Assembly (NCBI GenBank): GCA_050290245.1
Contig: JBNKHH010000068.1
Location: 124,001-188,000, forward strand
From: JBNKHH01 sp050290245
GTDB lineage: Bacteria > Pseudomonadota > Alphaproteobacteria > Rhodobacterales > Rhodobacteraceae
DNA length: 64,000 nucleotides
Direction of reading: 5' to 3'
Shown here: positions 8,633-18,879 of the stretch, in pieces
How the letters are laid out: the number at the start of each line of letters is the position of its first letter
Numbering within the stretch: position 1 is the first letter of the stretch
The notes under the pieces: model-generated
What the model saw: the letters and a program-made list of their open reading frames with translations, nothing else
Databases searched by the model: none
What the model was told of the DNA's origin: nothing
Translations under genes and position numbers: made by a program

Positions 8633-9361
8633 ATGACTGAGGTGCCCGATATCCGGCCGCTGGGTCCCGACGGGATGCTGGTGCGGTTTTCAGACAGGCT
8701 GAGCGAGTCCGCGAACCGGGCTGCTCTAGCCTTTCGCGCGGCCTTTGAAGAGGCAGCGCCGGCTGGGGTGGTCGAGACCGCGACCTCGCTGACTTCGGTC
8801 TACATCCGGTTCAGGCCGGACCGGGTCCGGCGCGGTGCTCTGGAGACCGTCGTTTCTGACACGCTGGGTGCGCGTGACTGGAGCCATGCCGCTTTGCCTG
8901 CCGGGCGCACGCTCTGGCATATACCGGCGGCCTTTGGCGGTGCCGAGGGGCCGGATCTTGAAGCAGCCGCAGCGGCGGCGGGCGTGACAGCCGACGAAGC
9001 CGTCACCGAAATTTGCGCCACCCCTCTGCGGGTTCTGGCACTGGGGTTCGCGCCAGGCCAACCCTATCTGGGGTTTCTGCCCGAGCACTGGGACATCCCG
9101 CGGCAGAGTGCGGTGACACCTCAGGTTCCGCGCGGTGCCGTCGTTGTCGCTGTGCGCCAGGTGATTCCCTTTGCCAATGCCGCGCCCACCGGGTGGCGGC
9201 AAGTGGGGCGGACGAATTTCAGGTGCTACGACCCGGATGTCAATCCGCCTTTGCCCCTGCGGCCGGGGGATGAATTGCGCTTTCAGGCGGTCGTTGCTTC
9301 GGCCCTTGAAAAGACCTTGGGCCAACCCTTTGGCGGGGCCGAACGCGAGGCTCTGCCATGA
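8633..9361 (+). CDS. pxpB: 5-oxoprolinase subunit B (PxpB/KipI family)
   Basis: A 242-residue carboxyltransferase-type subunit that works with PxpC and PxpA to cleave 5-oxoproline (pyroglutamate) to glutamate using ATP. Diagnostic segments are VRFSDRL near the start, LGFAPGQPYLGFLPE (about residues 137-151; family consensus GFAPGFPYL), VPRGAVVVAVRQV and TGWRQVGRTN. The start at 8633 follows GCGCAGG and fits the family N-terminus. It overlaps pxpC by four bases (ATGA). No pxpA-like LamB/YcsF gene is present in the window, so the full complex needs a subunit encoded elsewhere or the pair has another role. Confidence 0.88.
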   Translation: MTEVPDIRPLGPDGMLVRFSDRLSESANRAALAFRAAFEEAAPAGVVETATSLTSVYIRFRPDRVRRGALETVVSDTLGARDWSHAALPAGRTLWHIPAAFGGAEGPDLEAAAAAAGVTADEAVTEICATPLRVLALGFAPGQPYLGFLPEHWDIPRQSAVTPQVPRGAVVVAVRQVIPFANAAPTGWRQVGRTNFRCYDPDVNPPLPLRPGDELRFQAVVASALEKTLGQPFGGAEREALP

Positions 9362-10362
9362 GCGTTTTTATCGAACGCGCGGGGCCCGCCATGTCGGTGC
9401 AAGATGCGGGCCGGGCGGGCGAATTGGGCCTGGGCCTGTCGCGTGGTGGCGCGGCCGACCGGATCGGCTGGCTGGAAGGCGTGGCCTTGCTGGGGCAGTC
9501 GCTGGAAGCAGCCTCCATCGAAATGGCCGGCATGGGCGGGCGGCTTCGCTTTGAAGCGGATACGAGATTTGCGCTGAGTGGCGCGCCGATGCGGGCCATG
9601 TTGAACGGGGCGCCCATTGAATGGAGGGCAAGCCACCGGGCACGGGCCGGGGACGTTCTGGATATCGGCGTGGCATCGCGGGGTGTCTACGGTTATCTGG
9701 CGCTCGCCGGGGGCGTCGATGCGCCTGTGGAGTTGGGCGGGCGCGGCTATCATGTCATCGCTGGTCTGGGCGCGCCCCTGTCGGGAGGCGAGAGCCTGCG
9801 CCTGCTGCCTGATCCAGCACCCGAAGCCGCGCCGTTGCGCCTGTCTTCCGAACCTGTTTCAAGCGCGCCGATCCGGGTCATGGAAGGGCCGCAGACATAC
9901 TTGTTTTCAGAAGAAACGCGCGCTGGGTTCGAGGCGACGCGGTTTTTCAAAAGTCCGCGTGCCAACCGCCAAGGCGTGCGGCTGGATCATGAGGGCGCCC
10001 CTTTCGCGACTGCGGGGCAGTTGAACCTGGTGTCGGATTTCATCGCCGAGGGCGACATCCAGATGACCGGGGACGGCACGCCCTTCGTGCTGTTGGCCGA
10101 GTGCCAGTCGATGGGCGGATATCCCCGGATCGGCACCGTTCTGCCCGCCGATTTGCCGCGCGTGGCGCAAGCCGATGTAGGGTCGGTATTGTCGTTTCGT
10201 TTTGTCTCGGTCGAGGAGGCCGAGGCCACTTGGGAAAGCGACGAGGCGATCCTTTCGCGGCTGAAGAAGCGTCTCGCGCCCATGGTGCGCGATCCCCGGG
10301 ACATGGCGGATTTGCTGAGCTACGAACTGATTGATCGCCCGCCGGGCGAAGTAACCGACTAG
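9358..10362 (+). CDS. pxpC: 5-oxoprolinase subunit C (PxpC), biotin-dependent carboxyltransferase family
   Basis: A 334-residue partner of PxpB with the cyclophilin-like carboxyltransferase fold also found in urea amidolyase. Visible family motifs: SVQDAGRAGELGLGLSRGGAADR (about residues 12-34), ALSGAPMRAMLNG, YGYLALAGGVD, SPRANRQGVRLD and FVLLAECQSMGGYPRIG. Full length for the family. Translationally coupled to pxpB through ATGA. It converges on the amino acid ABC ATPase gene with three bases between stops. The neighbouring transporter could supply 5-oxoproline or a related cyclic amino acid, but it is on the other strand. Confidence 0.88.
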   Translation: MSVFIERAGPAMSVQDAGRAGELGLGLSRGGAADRIGWLEGVALLGQSLEAASIEMAGMGGRLRFEADTRFALSGAPMRAMLNGAPIEWRASHRARAGDVLDIGVASRGVYGYLALAGGVDAPVELGGRGYHVIAGLGAPLSGGESLRLLPDPAPEAAPLRLSSEPVSSAPIRVMEGPQTYLFSEETRAGFEATRFFKSPRANRQGVRLDHEGAPFATAGQLNLVSDFIAEGDIQMTGDGTPFVLLAECQSMGGYPRIGTVLPADLPRVAQADVGSVLSFRFVSVEEAEATWESDEAILSRLKKRLAPMVRDPRDMADLLSYELIDRPPGEVTD

Positions 10363-10365
10363 GTC

Positions 10366-11100
10366 CTAGCCAGTCAGAACACGCGCCAGGAAGGCCTTGG
10401 TGCGATCCTTTGTCGGCGAGGCGAATAGACGGTCGGGCGGCCCTTGTTCGAGGATCGTGCCATCGTGCAAAAAGCACACCTTATCAGCCAGTTCTCGGGC
10501 AAAGCCCATCTCGTGGGTGGCGAGGATCATGGTCATGCCCTCGGCGCGAAGCTGGCGCAGGACGTCGAGGACTTCGCCGACGAGTTCGGGGTCGAGCGCC
10601 GAAGTGATTTCATCGAAAAGCATGATCTCGGGCTTCATGGCGAGGGCTCGGACGATGGCGACGCGCTGCTGCTGGCCGCCTGACAACTGGTCGGGATAGT
10701 GATGCATCCGGTCGGCAAGGCCGAAGCGGGCAAACAGGGCAGTGATCTCGGGCGTGAGATCGTCGCGGGTGCGCCCGTGGACGCGGCGGGGGGCGAGCAT
10801 GGCGTTCTCGGCCGCGGTCATGTGGGGAAAAAGATTATAGCTTTGAAAAACCATACCGATCCGGCGGCGGACGGGAAGGGGATCGAGCCCGGGTTCCGAA
10901 ATGTCCTGACCGTCGAGGAGGATCACGCCGTCGTCGATGGGTTCCAGGAGGTTGAGGCAACGCAGGAGTGTGGATTTGCCTGAGCCGGAGGAGCCGATCA
11001 GGCAGACCATCTCGCCGGTATCGACGGTCAGGTCGATGCCCTTGCAGACCTCGTTGGCGCCGAAGGCCTTTTTTAGGTTCCAGGTTTCCAGAAGCGCCAT
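10366..11100 (-). CDS. Polar amino acid ABC transporter, ATP-binding protein
   Basis: A 244-residue ATPase of the GlnQ/HisP type. Walker A GSSGSGKST (about residues 36-44), Q-loop VFQSYNLFPHMT, signature LSGGQQQR, Walker B EIMLFDEITSALDPE and the switch histidine in LATHEMGFA are all intact. The start at 11100 overlaps the permease stop by one base (TGATG). The Glu-Ile instead of Glu-Pro after the Walker B Asp (DEITSALD, normally DEPTSALD) is a mild variation. It is the last gene of the three-gene leftward operon. Confidence 0.92.
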   Translation of the reverse strand: MALLETWNLKKAFGANEVCKGIDLTVDTGEMVCLIGSSGSGKSTLLRCLNLLEPIDDGVILLDGQDISEPGLDPLPVRRRIGMVFQSYNLFPHMTAAENAMLAPRRVHGRTRDDLTPEITALFARFGLADRMHHYPDQLSGGQQQRVAIVRALAMKPEIMLFDEITSALDPELVGEVLDVLRQLRAEGMTMILATHEMGFARELADKVCFLHDGTILEQGPPDRLFASPTKDRTKAFLARVLTG

Positions 11101-11912
11101 CAGCTGCGCGCCGCCCGTTGTCTGGCCAGGAGGTAATCGGCGTAGCGCGTGGCCGGAATGGTGATCGCGAGGAAGATCAGGGCGGCTCCGACGTAGGGCG
11201 TGAAGTTCGCGAGAAGGGACTTGTACACTCCGGCCTGGCGGAAGATCTCGACCGGGCCGATGAAGGAGAGGAGTGCAACATCCTTTTGCAGGGCTATGAA
11301 AAGGTTCATGTTTGCGGGGACGACGCGGCGGATGGCCTGGGGCAGGATGACGTACCGCATGGTGTCGGCGTCCGAGAGTCCAAGAGAGGCGGCGGCGGCA
11401 CGCTGGCTTTGGTGGATCGACTCGATACCGGTGCGGAAGACCTCGGCGACATAAGCGGCATAGGTCAGAACCAGCGCGACGGTGCCCCAGATGTAGGGTG
11501 AATTCCACGGGCGCGGCAGGCCGAGGCCGGGGATGCCGAAGCCGACAAGATAGATCACGAGGATTACCGGGACCCCCCGGAAAACATCCGTGAAAACAAT
11601 GCCGAAGAGGCGCACGGGATAAAGTGCCGGGGCTCGGGCATCGCGCATCAAGGCAATGACTAGGCCGAAAGCGAAGATCAGCGGCGCCGACCAGGCGAAG
11701 ATGGCGATGTCGAGGAGAAAAGCCTCCAATAGGCCAGGGAAAGTCTTGGCGAAAACGCTGGAATTAAAAAAGCTCTTCTTGACGGCGGGCCAGCCCGGAG
11801 CCAGCGGGACTAGGATGAAAAGGGCCAGGAGAACAGCTCCGGTCGACCCGGCGGCAATCGCCGCCGAGCGCCGCCGGATACGGGCTTCGTATATTTGCCG
11901 CCTGGTGGACAT
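11100..11912 (-). CDS. Polar amino acid ABC transporter, permease
   Basis: A 270-residue inner-membrane permease of the HisMQ type. It has an N-terminal basic segment, about five to six helices, and the family signature YVAEVFRTGIESIHQSQRAAAASLGLS (EAA loop) that contacts the ATPase. FRGVPVILVIYLVGFG also matches the family consensus FRGTPLLVQL. Only one permease is present, so it should form a homodimer. Many relatives have two different permease genes. Start 11912 is preceded by AAGGTCCG. It lies six bases after the binding-protein gene. Confidence 0.9.
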   Translation of the reverse strand: MSTRRQIYEARIRRRSAAIAAGSTGAVLLALFILVPLAPGWPAVKKSFFNSSVFAKTFPGLLEAFLLDIAIFAWSAPLIFAFGLVIALMRDARAPALYPVRLFGIVFTDVFRGVPVILVIYLVGFGIPGLGLPRPWNSPYIWGTVALVLTYAAYVAEVFRTGIESIHQSQRAAAASLGLSDADTMRYVILPQAIRRVVPANMNLFIALQKDVALLSFIGPVEIFRQAGVYKSLLANFTPYVGAALIFLAITIPATRYADYLLARQRAARS

Positions 11913-11918
11913 CGGACC

Positions 11919-12734
11919 TTAGTCGATGACCGGAACGCCGGTGGTTTCCGAGAGCCAGGTGGCCTCGATCTGGGCCAGGGCGCCATTTGCCTTCAGGGTT
12001 TCAAGCGCCGCGTCCACGCATGACTTCAGCGGGTTACCCTCTTCGAACAACATGCCGAACTGGTCAGGGGACTGGCTGCGTTCGGCAGGGAACTGGCCCA
12101 GGATCACGCCATCATCCAGCACCACGGCCCCGAGGTAGAGCGCGGTCGGGAGGTCAAAGAGCGCGGCGTCGATCTGGTTAGCCTTGAGCGCCTCGACTAC
12201 GTCGGCGTTATCGCCATAAAGCAGCGGGTCGCTGTCGGGCTGGACAACCTCGGCCAGCATCGAGACGGCGGTGGTGGCGGCATCTGCGCCCCATTTCAAC
12301 GACTTAAGGGACGGAAGCGATGCAGTTGCACCGCCGTCGACCACGGGTTTGCGCGTTAGCACGGCCATTGCGGCGGAATAATAGGGGGCCGAGAAGTCGA
12401 CGATCTCGTCACGTTCGGGCGTGATCGAGTATTGCTGCATGTTGAAGTCGAAGTCCTTGGCGCCGGGCTGAATGGCCTGATCGAAGGAGGACCGGACCCA
12501 GGTGACCTGGTCGTCTGAAAAGCCCATTTCATTGGCAACGGCATAGGCGACAGCGGCCTCGAAGCCCTGTTTGGACTCGGGGGCGTCGTCGATAACCCAC
12601 GGGAAATATGCGGGGTTTCCGGTTGCAATTGTCAATGTCCCCTCGGTCAGGGTCTTGCCGGTCGCACAGTCGTTCTGGGCGAAAGCAGGTGTGGTCAACG
12701 CGATCAAAAGCGCGGTGCTCATGAGGTGTCGCAT
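11919..12734 (-). CDS. Polar amino acid ABC transporter, periplasmic substrate-binding protein
   Basis: A 271-residue exported receptor with a Sec signal peptide (MRHLMSTALLIALTTPAFA) and the cluster 3 binding-protein fold. Recognisable blocks are GTLTIATGNPAYFPWV, GFEAAVAYAVANEMGF, VTWVRSSFDQAIQPGAKDFDFNMQQYSITPER and VDFSAPYYSA. The cysteine pair CATGK...LKSCVDA may form a disulfide. Start 12734 is preceded by GGGAGC at good spacing. First gene of the operon. The substrate is probably a polar or cyclic amino acid. The aspartate-rich binding loop does not let me name it. Confidence 0.88.
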   Translation of the reverse strand: MRHLMSTALLIALTTPAFAQNDCATGKTLTEGTLTIATGNPAYFPWVIDDAPESKQGFEAAVAYAVANEMGFSDDQVTWVRSSFDQAIQPGAKDFDFNMQQYSITPERDEIVDFSAPYYSAAMAVLTRKPVVDGGATASLPSLKSLKWGADAATTAVSMLAEVVQPDSDPLLYGDNADVVEALKANQIDAALFDLPTALYLGAVVLDDGVILGQFPAERSQSPDQFGMLFEEGNPLKSCVDAALETLKANGALAQIEATWLSETTGVPVID

Positions 12735-13059
12735 GAATTTGCTCCCTGTTGTTTTGGTCAGAGTTCTCCGCCTGAGCAGGAATGTCCATGCCTTTCAACG
12801 CAACGTTCGGCGGTAGGCCGTACGCTGCTTGCGCGGCGGCGTCGGCAAATCATGAGTGAGTGCCTGCAGAACCCGGGAGTTGACACGTCAGTATTCCGTC
12901 GACGTTGCGTCGGCCTTTCGCAGGGAAAGGGACTGCGCGACGGGACGGTTGAACGGGCGGACGGCATGGAGGGCGGGGCCGTGAACAAAGGGCAATGCCG
13001 TACCGTCTCGTGTAACCGATGGGTCATACTCTCGCCCAAGTTCGTTGGAATCATGCGGC
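12735..13059. other. Divergent intergenic region
   Basis: About 325 bases between the start of the ABC binding-protein gene and that of the EF-hand protein. No coding frame with family features and no RNA gene seen. It must hold both promoters. A TTGACA hexamer at 12880-12885 has no good -10 at the right distance, so I do not call a promoter. Confidence 0.4.
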
Positions 13060-14730
13060 ATGTTTCAAAAAGCCATTTTAGGAGCCGTTTTGACCTGGGG
13101 TGTTTTGACACCGCCGGTCGCGGCCGAAATCAAGTTCATCCGGCCGGGCGAAAAGCCCCTGTCGCAGCCGCCTGTTTCGTCGGTGGCCGCGTTGGACCTG
13201 GATGCTTTGTATCGGGGAATCGAACTGACCGGGCGTGTGCGGGCGCGCACGACGCGCGAGATGATCGTTGCGACGATGATGGACGAATTTGCGCGCGAGG
13301 ACGTCGATGGGAAGCCAGGCATTAGCGACGCCGACAGGCTGTTGGCCGCCGATGTCGAGATCGCGGCCAAGCGGGCGAACGCCTTGCGGACGCTGCACCA
13401 AAACGATCTGGACAGTGACGGGGTGGTGACCCGCGGTGAGTTGGTCACTGTCGGACGAGTGCAGAATGCGAAGAAGGCGCAGCGGCATCAGCCGAACGGT
13501 TCGGTCGTCATGACGGCTGAACAACGCGAGACACTGGTGCTGGATTTCGTTGCAAGATCCCTTGCGAAGGATCGCGACGGTGACGACAGTCTGACGGCAG
13601 AGGAGGTTGTCGCCGGCCTGAACGAGGACCAAATCCGGACCCGGTACCGGACCGAGGGTGGTCTTGTGAAGGCAATCTGGGACGTCAATGCGGACGGGGT
13701 CATCACCGAGAGCGAGATGCGCCAGTCGCTGGACCGGCTGTTGGGGCTGATTGACTCGAACGGCGACGGGATCATCGACCCGGAAGAGGCTGCGCCGATC
13801 CGCAAGGCGATGATCGCGGCCAAGGTCAGGGCGGATGATCCGTCGCGCGGCAAGCGTGTGGCTTGCTCGCTTCCCCAAGTGCCGAACTCGGCCGAGGTGA
13901 TCGTGCTTCAGGGCGAGTCGGGCACGGCAGTGACCAACCTCGGCTTCGTTGGTCCCAGGGACCAGATCGTAAGGATGACGGACGTGGCGGTGCCGGAGGG
14001 CGGGCGCGATCTTTATCTGCTGGTGTCGATGCGCAAGCCTGCGCTGGTGCGACTGTCCGGTCCGGGAGAGGAACGCGTCAAGGCGGTAGTGGGCGTTGCC
14101 GCCCCCGTGGCCGTGACCGGCGGTAAGGCCAGCTTGGCGAACACGCCTTGCCATCGGGGATTCCTGGGGATCCGGATCATCGAGCCGGGTGGTGTTGAGA
14201 AAGAGTTTGGCAAGGCTTTGGGGCGCGACGACGTGCGGGCGCTGGTGGCTGATCGTCTTGGCCGCGTGGACCTTGGAACATGGACGAATGATCCCGTTGC
14301 GCGTCTGGCAGGCGATGCTACGCCGATGATGGAAGGCGACGGCCAGGTGATCGTCGATCGGTTCCTGAGTTATGATCCCGGCGGGTTCCAGATGCCGGAC
14401 CCAAACCGGGTTCAGTCGACCGTTCCGGTCAAGTCGCGCGCGTTGCCGCCGTTGGAGATCGGGCTGATCGTCCTGGCGTCGGAAGGGAAGATCGATTTTG
14501 TCGCGCCCGAGCCGGATATTGTTGGCACAGGCACGGACGGCGAAGCGCGTGACGGGATCGCCGGTTGGCTGAAGTCGCCGAAGAAGAAGCCCAGGGGGCC
14601 CGTGCCGCTGACCGTATTGGTTCGGCGGGCGATTGACCTCCCCGCCGGTTTGACGACCGAGCGAAGCGTTCGATTGATTGTGCCGGACGGAGTTCCGGCG
14701 CCGAGGGGAGCGAAGCCGGTTCTTCGGTAG
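13060..14730 (+). CDS. Exported EF-hand calcium-binding protein of unknown function
   Basis: A 556-residue protein with a signal peptide (MFQKAILGAVLTWGVLTPPVAA). Five EF-hand-type loops lie in the first half: DVDGKPGISDAD (81-92), DLDSDGVVTRGE (116-127), DRDGDDSLTAEE (171-182), DVNADGVITESE (208-219) and DSNGDGIIDPEE (232-243). The last three follow the D-x-[DN]-x-[DN]G consensus best; the first is degenerate. Residues 260-556 form a separate region with no family I recognise, ending in a basic, proline-rich tail. The ATG at 13060 was chosen because the signal peptide begins there; an upstream TTG would only add five residues. The gene stands alone, converging on ybbP. Probably periplasmic or surface-located calcium-responsive protein; function unknown. 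Confidence 0.75.
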   Translation: MFQKAILGAVLTWGVLTPPVAAEIKFIRPGEKPLSQPPVSSVAALDLDALYRGIELTGRVRARTTREMIVATMMDEFAREDVDGKPGISDADRLLAADVEIAAKRANALRTLHQNDLDSDGVVTRGELVTVGRVQNAKKAQRHQPNGSVVMTAEQRETLVLDFVARSLAKDRDGDDSLTAEEVVAGLNEDQIRTRYRTEGGLVKAIWDVNADGVITESEMRQSLDRLLGLIDSNGDGIIDPEEAAPIRKAMIAAKVRADDPSRGKRVACSLPQVPNSAEVIVLQGESGTAVTNLGFVGPRDQIVRMTDVAVPEGGRDLYLLVSMRKPALVRLSGPGEERVKAVVGVAAPVAVTGGKASLANTPCHRGFLGIRIIEPGGVEKEFGKALGRDDVRALVADRLGRVDLGTWTNDPVARLAGDATPMMEGDGQVIVDRFLSYDPGGFQMPDPNRVQSTVPVKSRALPPLEIGLIVLASEGKIDFVAPEPDIVGTGTDGEARDGIAGWLKSPKKKPRGPVPLTVLVRRAIDLPAGLTTERSVRLIVPDGVPAPRGAKPVLR

Positions 14731-14733
14731 TCT

Positions 14734-17243
14734 CTATTCCCGGCCCCTGAGCACGCGCGCTGGTCGTGCCGCAAGCGGTGCCCAGGCGAAAAGGAGGCCC
14801 GAGATCAGGGTGGCAAGGATGCCGCCGGCAACGATCAGCAGGGCCGAGACGGGTTCGAAGGTGTAGTCGACCTCCATCACGAAGCGCATGACGCCCCAGC
14901 CCGCGAGGCCGCCCGCAAGGATGGCGACAAGGCCCGCGGCGGCGCCGAGGAGGGCGGAGCGCAGCGCAAAGCTGGACAGGATGGTGCGGCGCGAGGCCCC
15001 GAGTGTCTTTAGCACGGCGGCCTCATAGGTGCGGGCATGGACGCTGGCCGCCGAGGCTCCGATCAGGACGACACTGCCGGTGACCAGCGTAGCAAGCGCG
15101 CCATAGGTGATGGCCGAGGCGATGCCCGCCAGCACCTCGGTGACGCGTTGGATGGCGTCGGTGACGCGGATGGCGGTGATGTTGGGGTAGGCCGATGAGA
15201 TTTCGCGCAGGATGGCGGGTTCGGCGGCGGGGTCGGCATAGACGGTCGAGATGAAGCTGTGGGGCGCGCCTGCGAGGGCGGCGGGGTTCATGGTCATGAC
15301 AAAGCCGATCCCGGCGGTCGAGAAGTCGACCTCGCGAAACGAGGTGATTTCGGCGGTGATGTCACGGCCCAGGATGTTGACGGTGATCTGGTCGCCAAGG
15401 GTCAGGCCAAGTTCGGCGCCTTCCTCGGCGGCAAAGCTGACCTGGGGCGGTCCGGCATATTCGGCGCTCCACCACCTTCCGTCCGTAATGACTGTGCCGT
15501 CCGGGGGCCGTTCGGAATAGGTGACGCCCCGGTCGCCGCGCAGCACCCAGTGATCGCCCGCGACCTCGGCTGCGGCGCGGCCGTTGATCCGGGTGATGAT
15601 GCCCCGGAGCATGGGCGCGCTTTGAACGTCGGTGACGGCAGGATTGGCGTCAAGGCGGGCCCGAAAATCGTCCATCTGGGCGGGCTGGATGTCGATCATG
15701 AAGAAGGCCGGTGCACGTTCGGGCAGGTCGTTTTCGATGGCCGAGCGCAGGTTGGTGTCAATCTGTCCGACGGCGGCCAGGACCGAGAGGCCAAGGCCGA
15801 GGGAGAGGACGACGGAGGTGGCCTCGCCGCCGGGTGCGCCGATGGCACCGAGGGCCAGTCGGAGCGCGCTTTTGCCTTTGGCAAGCGGGACAGCGCGGCG
15901 GGCGAGGCGACGGGTGGCGGCGGCGGCGAGGACCAGGAGAACGAAGGCGGCGATGATTCCGCCCGCCGCACCGAGTGTAAGGGTCCAAAGGCCGGAAAGG
16001 GTCGCAGCAGAGGCGACGAGAGCGGCGATCAGACCGGCGGTCACGGCCAGCCAGAGGGGCCGGGGCCAGGCATGGGTTTCGGCGGTCGCGTCGCGGAAGA
16101 GCGTGGCGGCGCGGACCTTTTCTGTGCGGGCCAGGGGCCAGAGGGTGAAGATCAGGGCCGAAAGCGCGCCGAAGAGGGCCGCTTCGGCCAGGGGTTTGGG
16201 GTGCACGGCAAAGACGGCGGGAACGGGAAGTTGTGCCTTGATCAGGGGGGCGAAGACCAATGGAAGGGCCGCGCCAAGGGCGAGACCGATCACGAGGCCA
16301 AGGGCGGTGAGGGCGAGGATTTGCAGGAGATAGGTCTGGAAGATCGTGCGGCTGTCGGCCCCGAGGGTTTTCAGCGTGGCGATGACGGGGGTTTTGGTGC
16401 GCAGGTAGGCGGTGACAGCAGCCGAGATGCCGACGCCGCCGACGGCCAGACCGGCGAGGCCGACAAGGACGAGGAAGGACGACAGGCGGTCGACGAAGCG
16501 GGCGACACCGGGCGCGCCGGCGCGCCGGTCGCGCCAGCGGACACCGGTGAAGGTGTTTTCGACCTCGGATTCGAGGGCGTCAAGATCGGCAGTCTCAGGC
16601 AGAAGGAGCTTGTATTCGGTTTCAAACAGGGTGCCGGGCTGGATCAGCCCGCTGTCAGCGAGGTCGGCAGTCAGAACGATCGTGCGGGGGCCGAGGCCGA
16701 AGCCGCCCGTTGCGTTGTCGGGTTCGCGGATTAGTTCCGCTGTCAGAACAAAGGTTTGCGCCCCCAGGGTGAAACGTTCGCCGGGAGCAATGTTGAGGCG
16801 GGCGGTCAGAACCGGGTCCATCACGGCACCGGGCAGGCCATCGGCCCCGGCGAGGGCTTGAGGCAAAGGCATGTCAGGGGAGAGGATGACGCCTCCAAGT
16901 AGCGGGTAGGCATCGTCGACGGCCTTGACCTGTGTGAGCCCGCGCTCGCCGGCGGGCGTGACGGCCATGGAGCGGAAATCGACGAGTTCCGAGACCTGGG
17001 CTGCGGTGGACCCCATCCAGGCGCGTTCGGCGTCGCTTGCAAAGCGGTAGGTCAGTTCGAGTTCCGCGTCGCCGCCCAGAATGGTGGCGCCTTCGCGTTC
17101 GAGGCCTGCGTGGATCGACGCGCGCACGCTGCCGACGGCGGCGATGGCGGCTACACCGAGGATCAGGCAGGCCAGGAAGATACGGAACCCCGCAAGGCCT
17201 CCGCGCAATTCGCGCCGGGCAATCCGGGAGGCGGTGGCAAGGC

Positions 17244-17247
<4 letters not shown>
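14734..17247 (-). CDS. ABC transporter permease, YbbP/FtsX family
   Basis: An 837-residue membrane protein with one N-terminal helix (about 25-45), two large extracytoplasmic domains and two FtsX-type core domains. A run of helices in the middle (about 255-480) and a final set of helices near the C-terminus (about 720-825) carry the core. The segment EAAVLKTLGASRRTILSSFALRSALLG is the typical FtsX coupling region, and an equivalent TPVIATLKTLGADSRTIFQTYLLQI lies in the first half. Overlaps ybbA by four bases (ATGA). Orthologous arrangements pair it with YbbA and a divergent TesA-like esterase, thought to act in lipid or envelope export. The transported substrate is not established. Confidence 0.87.
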
Positions 17248-17936
<689 letters not shown>

Positions 17937-17970
17937 GCTCTCTCCGATCGGTTTCATTAGGGGATATGGG

Positions 17971-18624
17971 ATGATTGCCACGATCCGCAACGTCGCGCTT
18001 GCAACAATTCTTCTGATTTTGCCGTCAGTTGGCGCGGTTTCGGCCGAGCCCGTGGTCGTGGCGGCCCTGGGCGACAGCCTGACCCAGGGATATGGCCTGC
18101 CGCCTGAAGAGGGGTTCGTGCCGCAGTTGCAGGCCTGGCTTGAAGGCGAGGGCGCGGAGGTTCAGGTGATCAACGCGGGCGTGTCGGGCGACACGACAGC
18201 GGGCGGGCTCAGCCGCGTGGCGTGGACGCTGAGCGACGATGTGGACGCGATCATTGTGGCATTGGGTGGCAATGACCTCTTGCGGGGTATTGATCCAGCC
18301 GTGTCAAAGGCGAACCTGGAGGGAATATTGCAGGCTGCCAAGGATAAAGGCGTGCCGGTTCTGTTGGTTGGGATGGATGCGCCGCCGAATTACGGTGCAG
18401 CCTATGAGGCGGCCTTTGACGGAATGTACGGGGAGTTGGCCGAGGCGTATGGCACGGTCCTTGCGCCGAACTTCCTTGGCGCCCTGGCGGCTATGGAGGA
18501 TCGCGCGCGGGTTCTGGAAGATTACATGCAGGGCGACGCGATCCATCCCAATGGCGCGGGAGTGAGGCTGATCGTTGAAGACCTGGGACCCTATGTTCTG
18601 GAGTTGATTGACGACGCTGAGTAA
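17971..18624 (+). CDS. SGNH/GDSL hydrolase, TesA-like arylesterase/lysophospholipase
   Basis: A 217-residue exported esterase with a signal peptide (MIATIRNVALATILLILPSVGAVSA). The four SGNH blocks are visible: ALGDSLTQGYG (catalytic Ser), INAGVSGDTTAGG (Gly), ALGGNDLLRG (Asn) and DAIHPNGAG (Asp/His). This is the TesA family, which hydrolyses thioesters, aryl esters and lysophospholipids in the periplasm. As in E. coli, it is head-to-head with a ybbA-ybbP type ABC pair. The start follows GGATATGGG, and the spacing from the divergent start is 34 bases. Confidence 0.9.
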   Translation: MIATIRNVALATILLILPSVGAVSAEPVVVAALGDSLTQGYGLPPEEGFVPQLQAWLEGEGAEVQVINAGVSGDTTAGGLSRVAWTLSDDVDAIIVALGGNDLLRGIDPAVSKANLEGILQAAKDKGVPVLLVGMDAPPNYGAAYEAAFDGMYGELAEAYGTVLAPNFLGALAAMEDRARVLEDYMQGDAIHPNGAGVRLIVEDLGPYVLELIDDAE

Positions 18625-18768
18625 GGCAGCGGAAGACGTCACGTTCACTGCCGCCATGGGCGCCGTGCCACTCGGGAAAGATGGAGCGATGTCGTGGGAT
18701 CGTGACAGGTGGTTCCCGCGGTGGTAGTCTGGGTTCGAAGAATGGAGAGTTTATGACCCGTTGAGGTG

Positions 18769-18787
18769 GGGAGACGCCAGGTCTCCC
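18769..18787. repeat. Inverted repeat upstream of rsgA
   Basis: GGGAGAC-GCCAG-GTCTCCC, perfect seven-base arms around a five-base loop, lying about 90 bases before rsgA and 145 after the esterase stop. There is no following T-run, so a Rho-independent terminator is not supported. It may act as an RNA hairpin at the end of the esterase transcript or in the rsgA leader. Confidence 0.45.
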
Positions 18788-18879
18788 GATGCATGTCGGC
18801 TCCTTGAGACCCTGCGATTTGCGGGGCTGGAGGGCATGATTTTTCTCGAATTTTCAGACCTTCATGTGAGATCACACCA

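Noticed and set aside
12880..12885. TTGACA as a -35 element
   Set aside because: No acceptable -10 hexamer lies 16-18 bases downstream.
15259..16734. A 491-codon plus-strand frame very rich in Gly, Asp and Arg
   Set aside because: Antisense to the FtsX-like permease; low-complexity composition without any domain.
18769..18787. Terminator call for the inverted repeat before rsgA
   Set aside because: No T-run follows on either strand, so it is listed only as a repeat.
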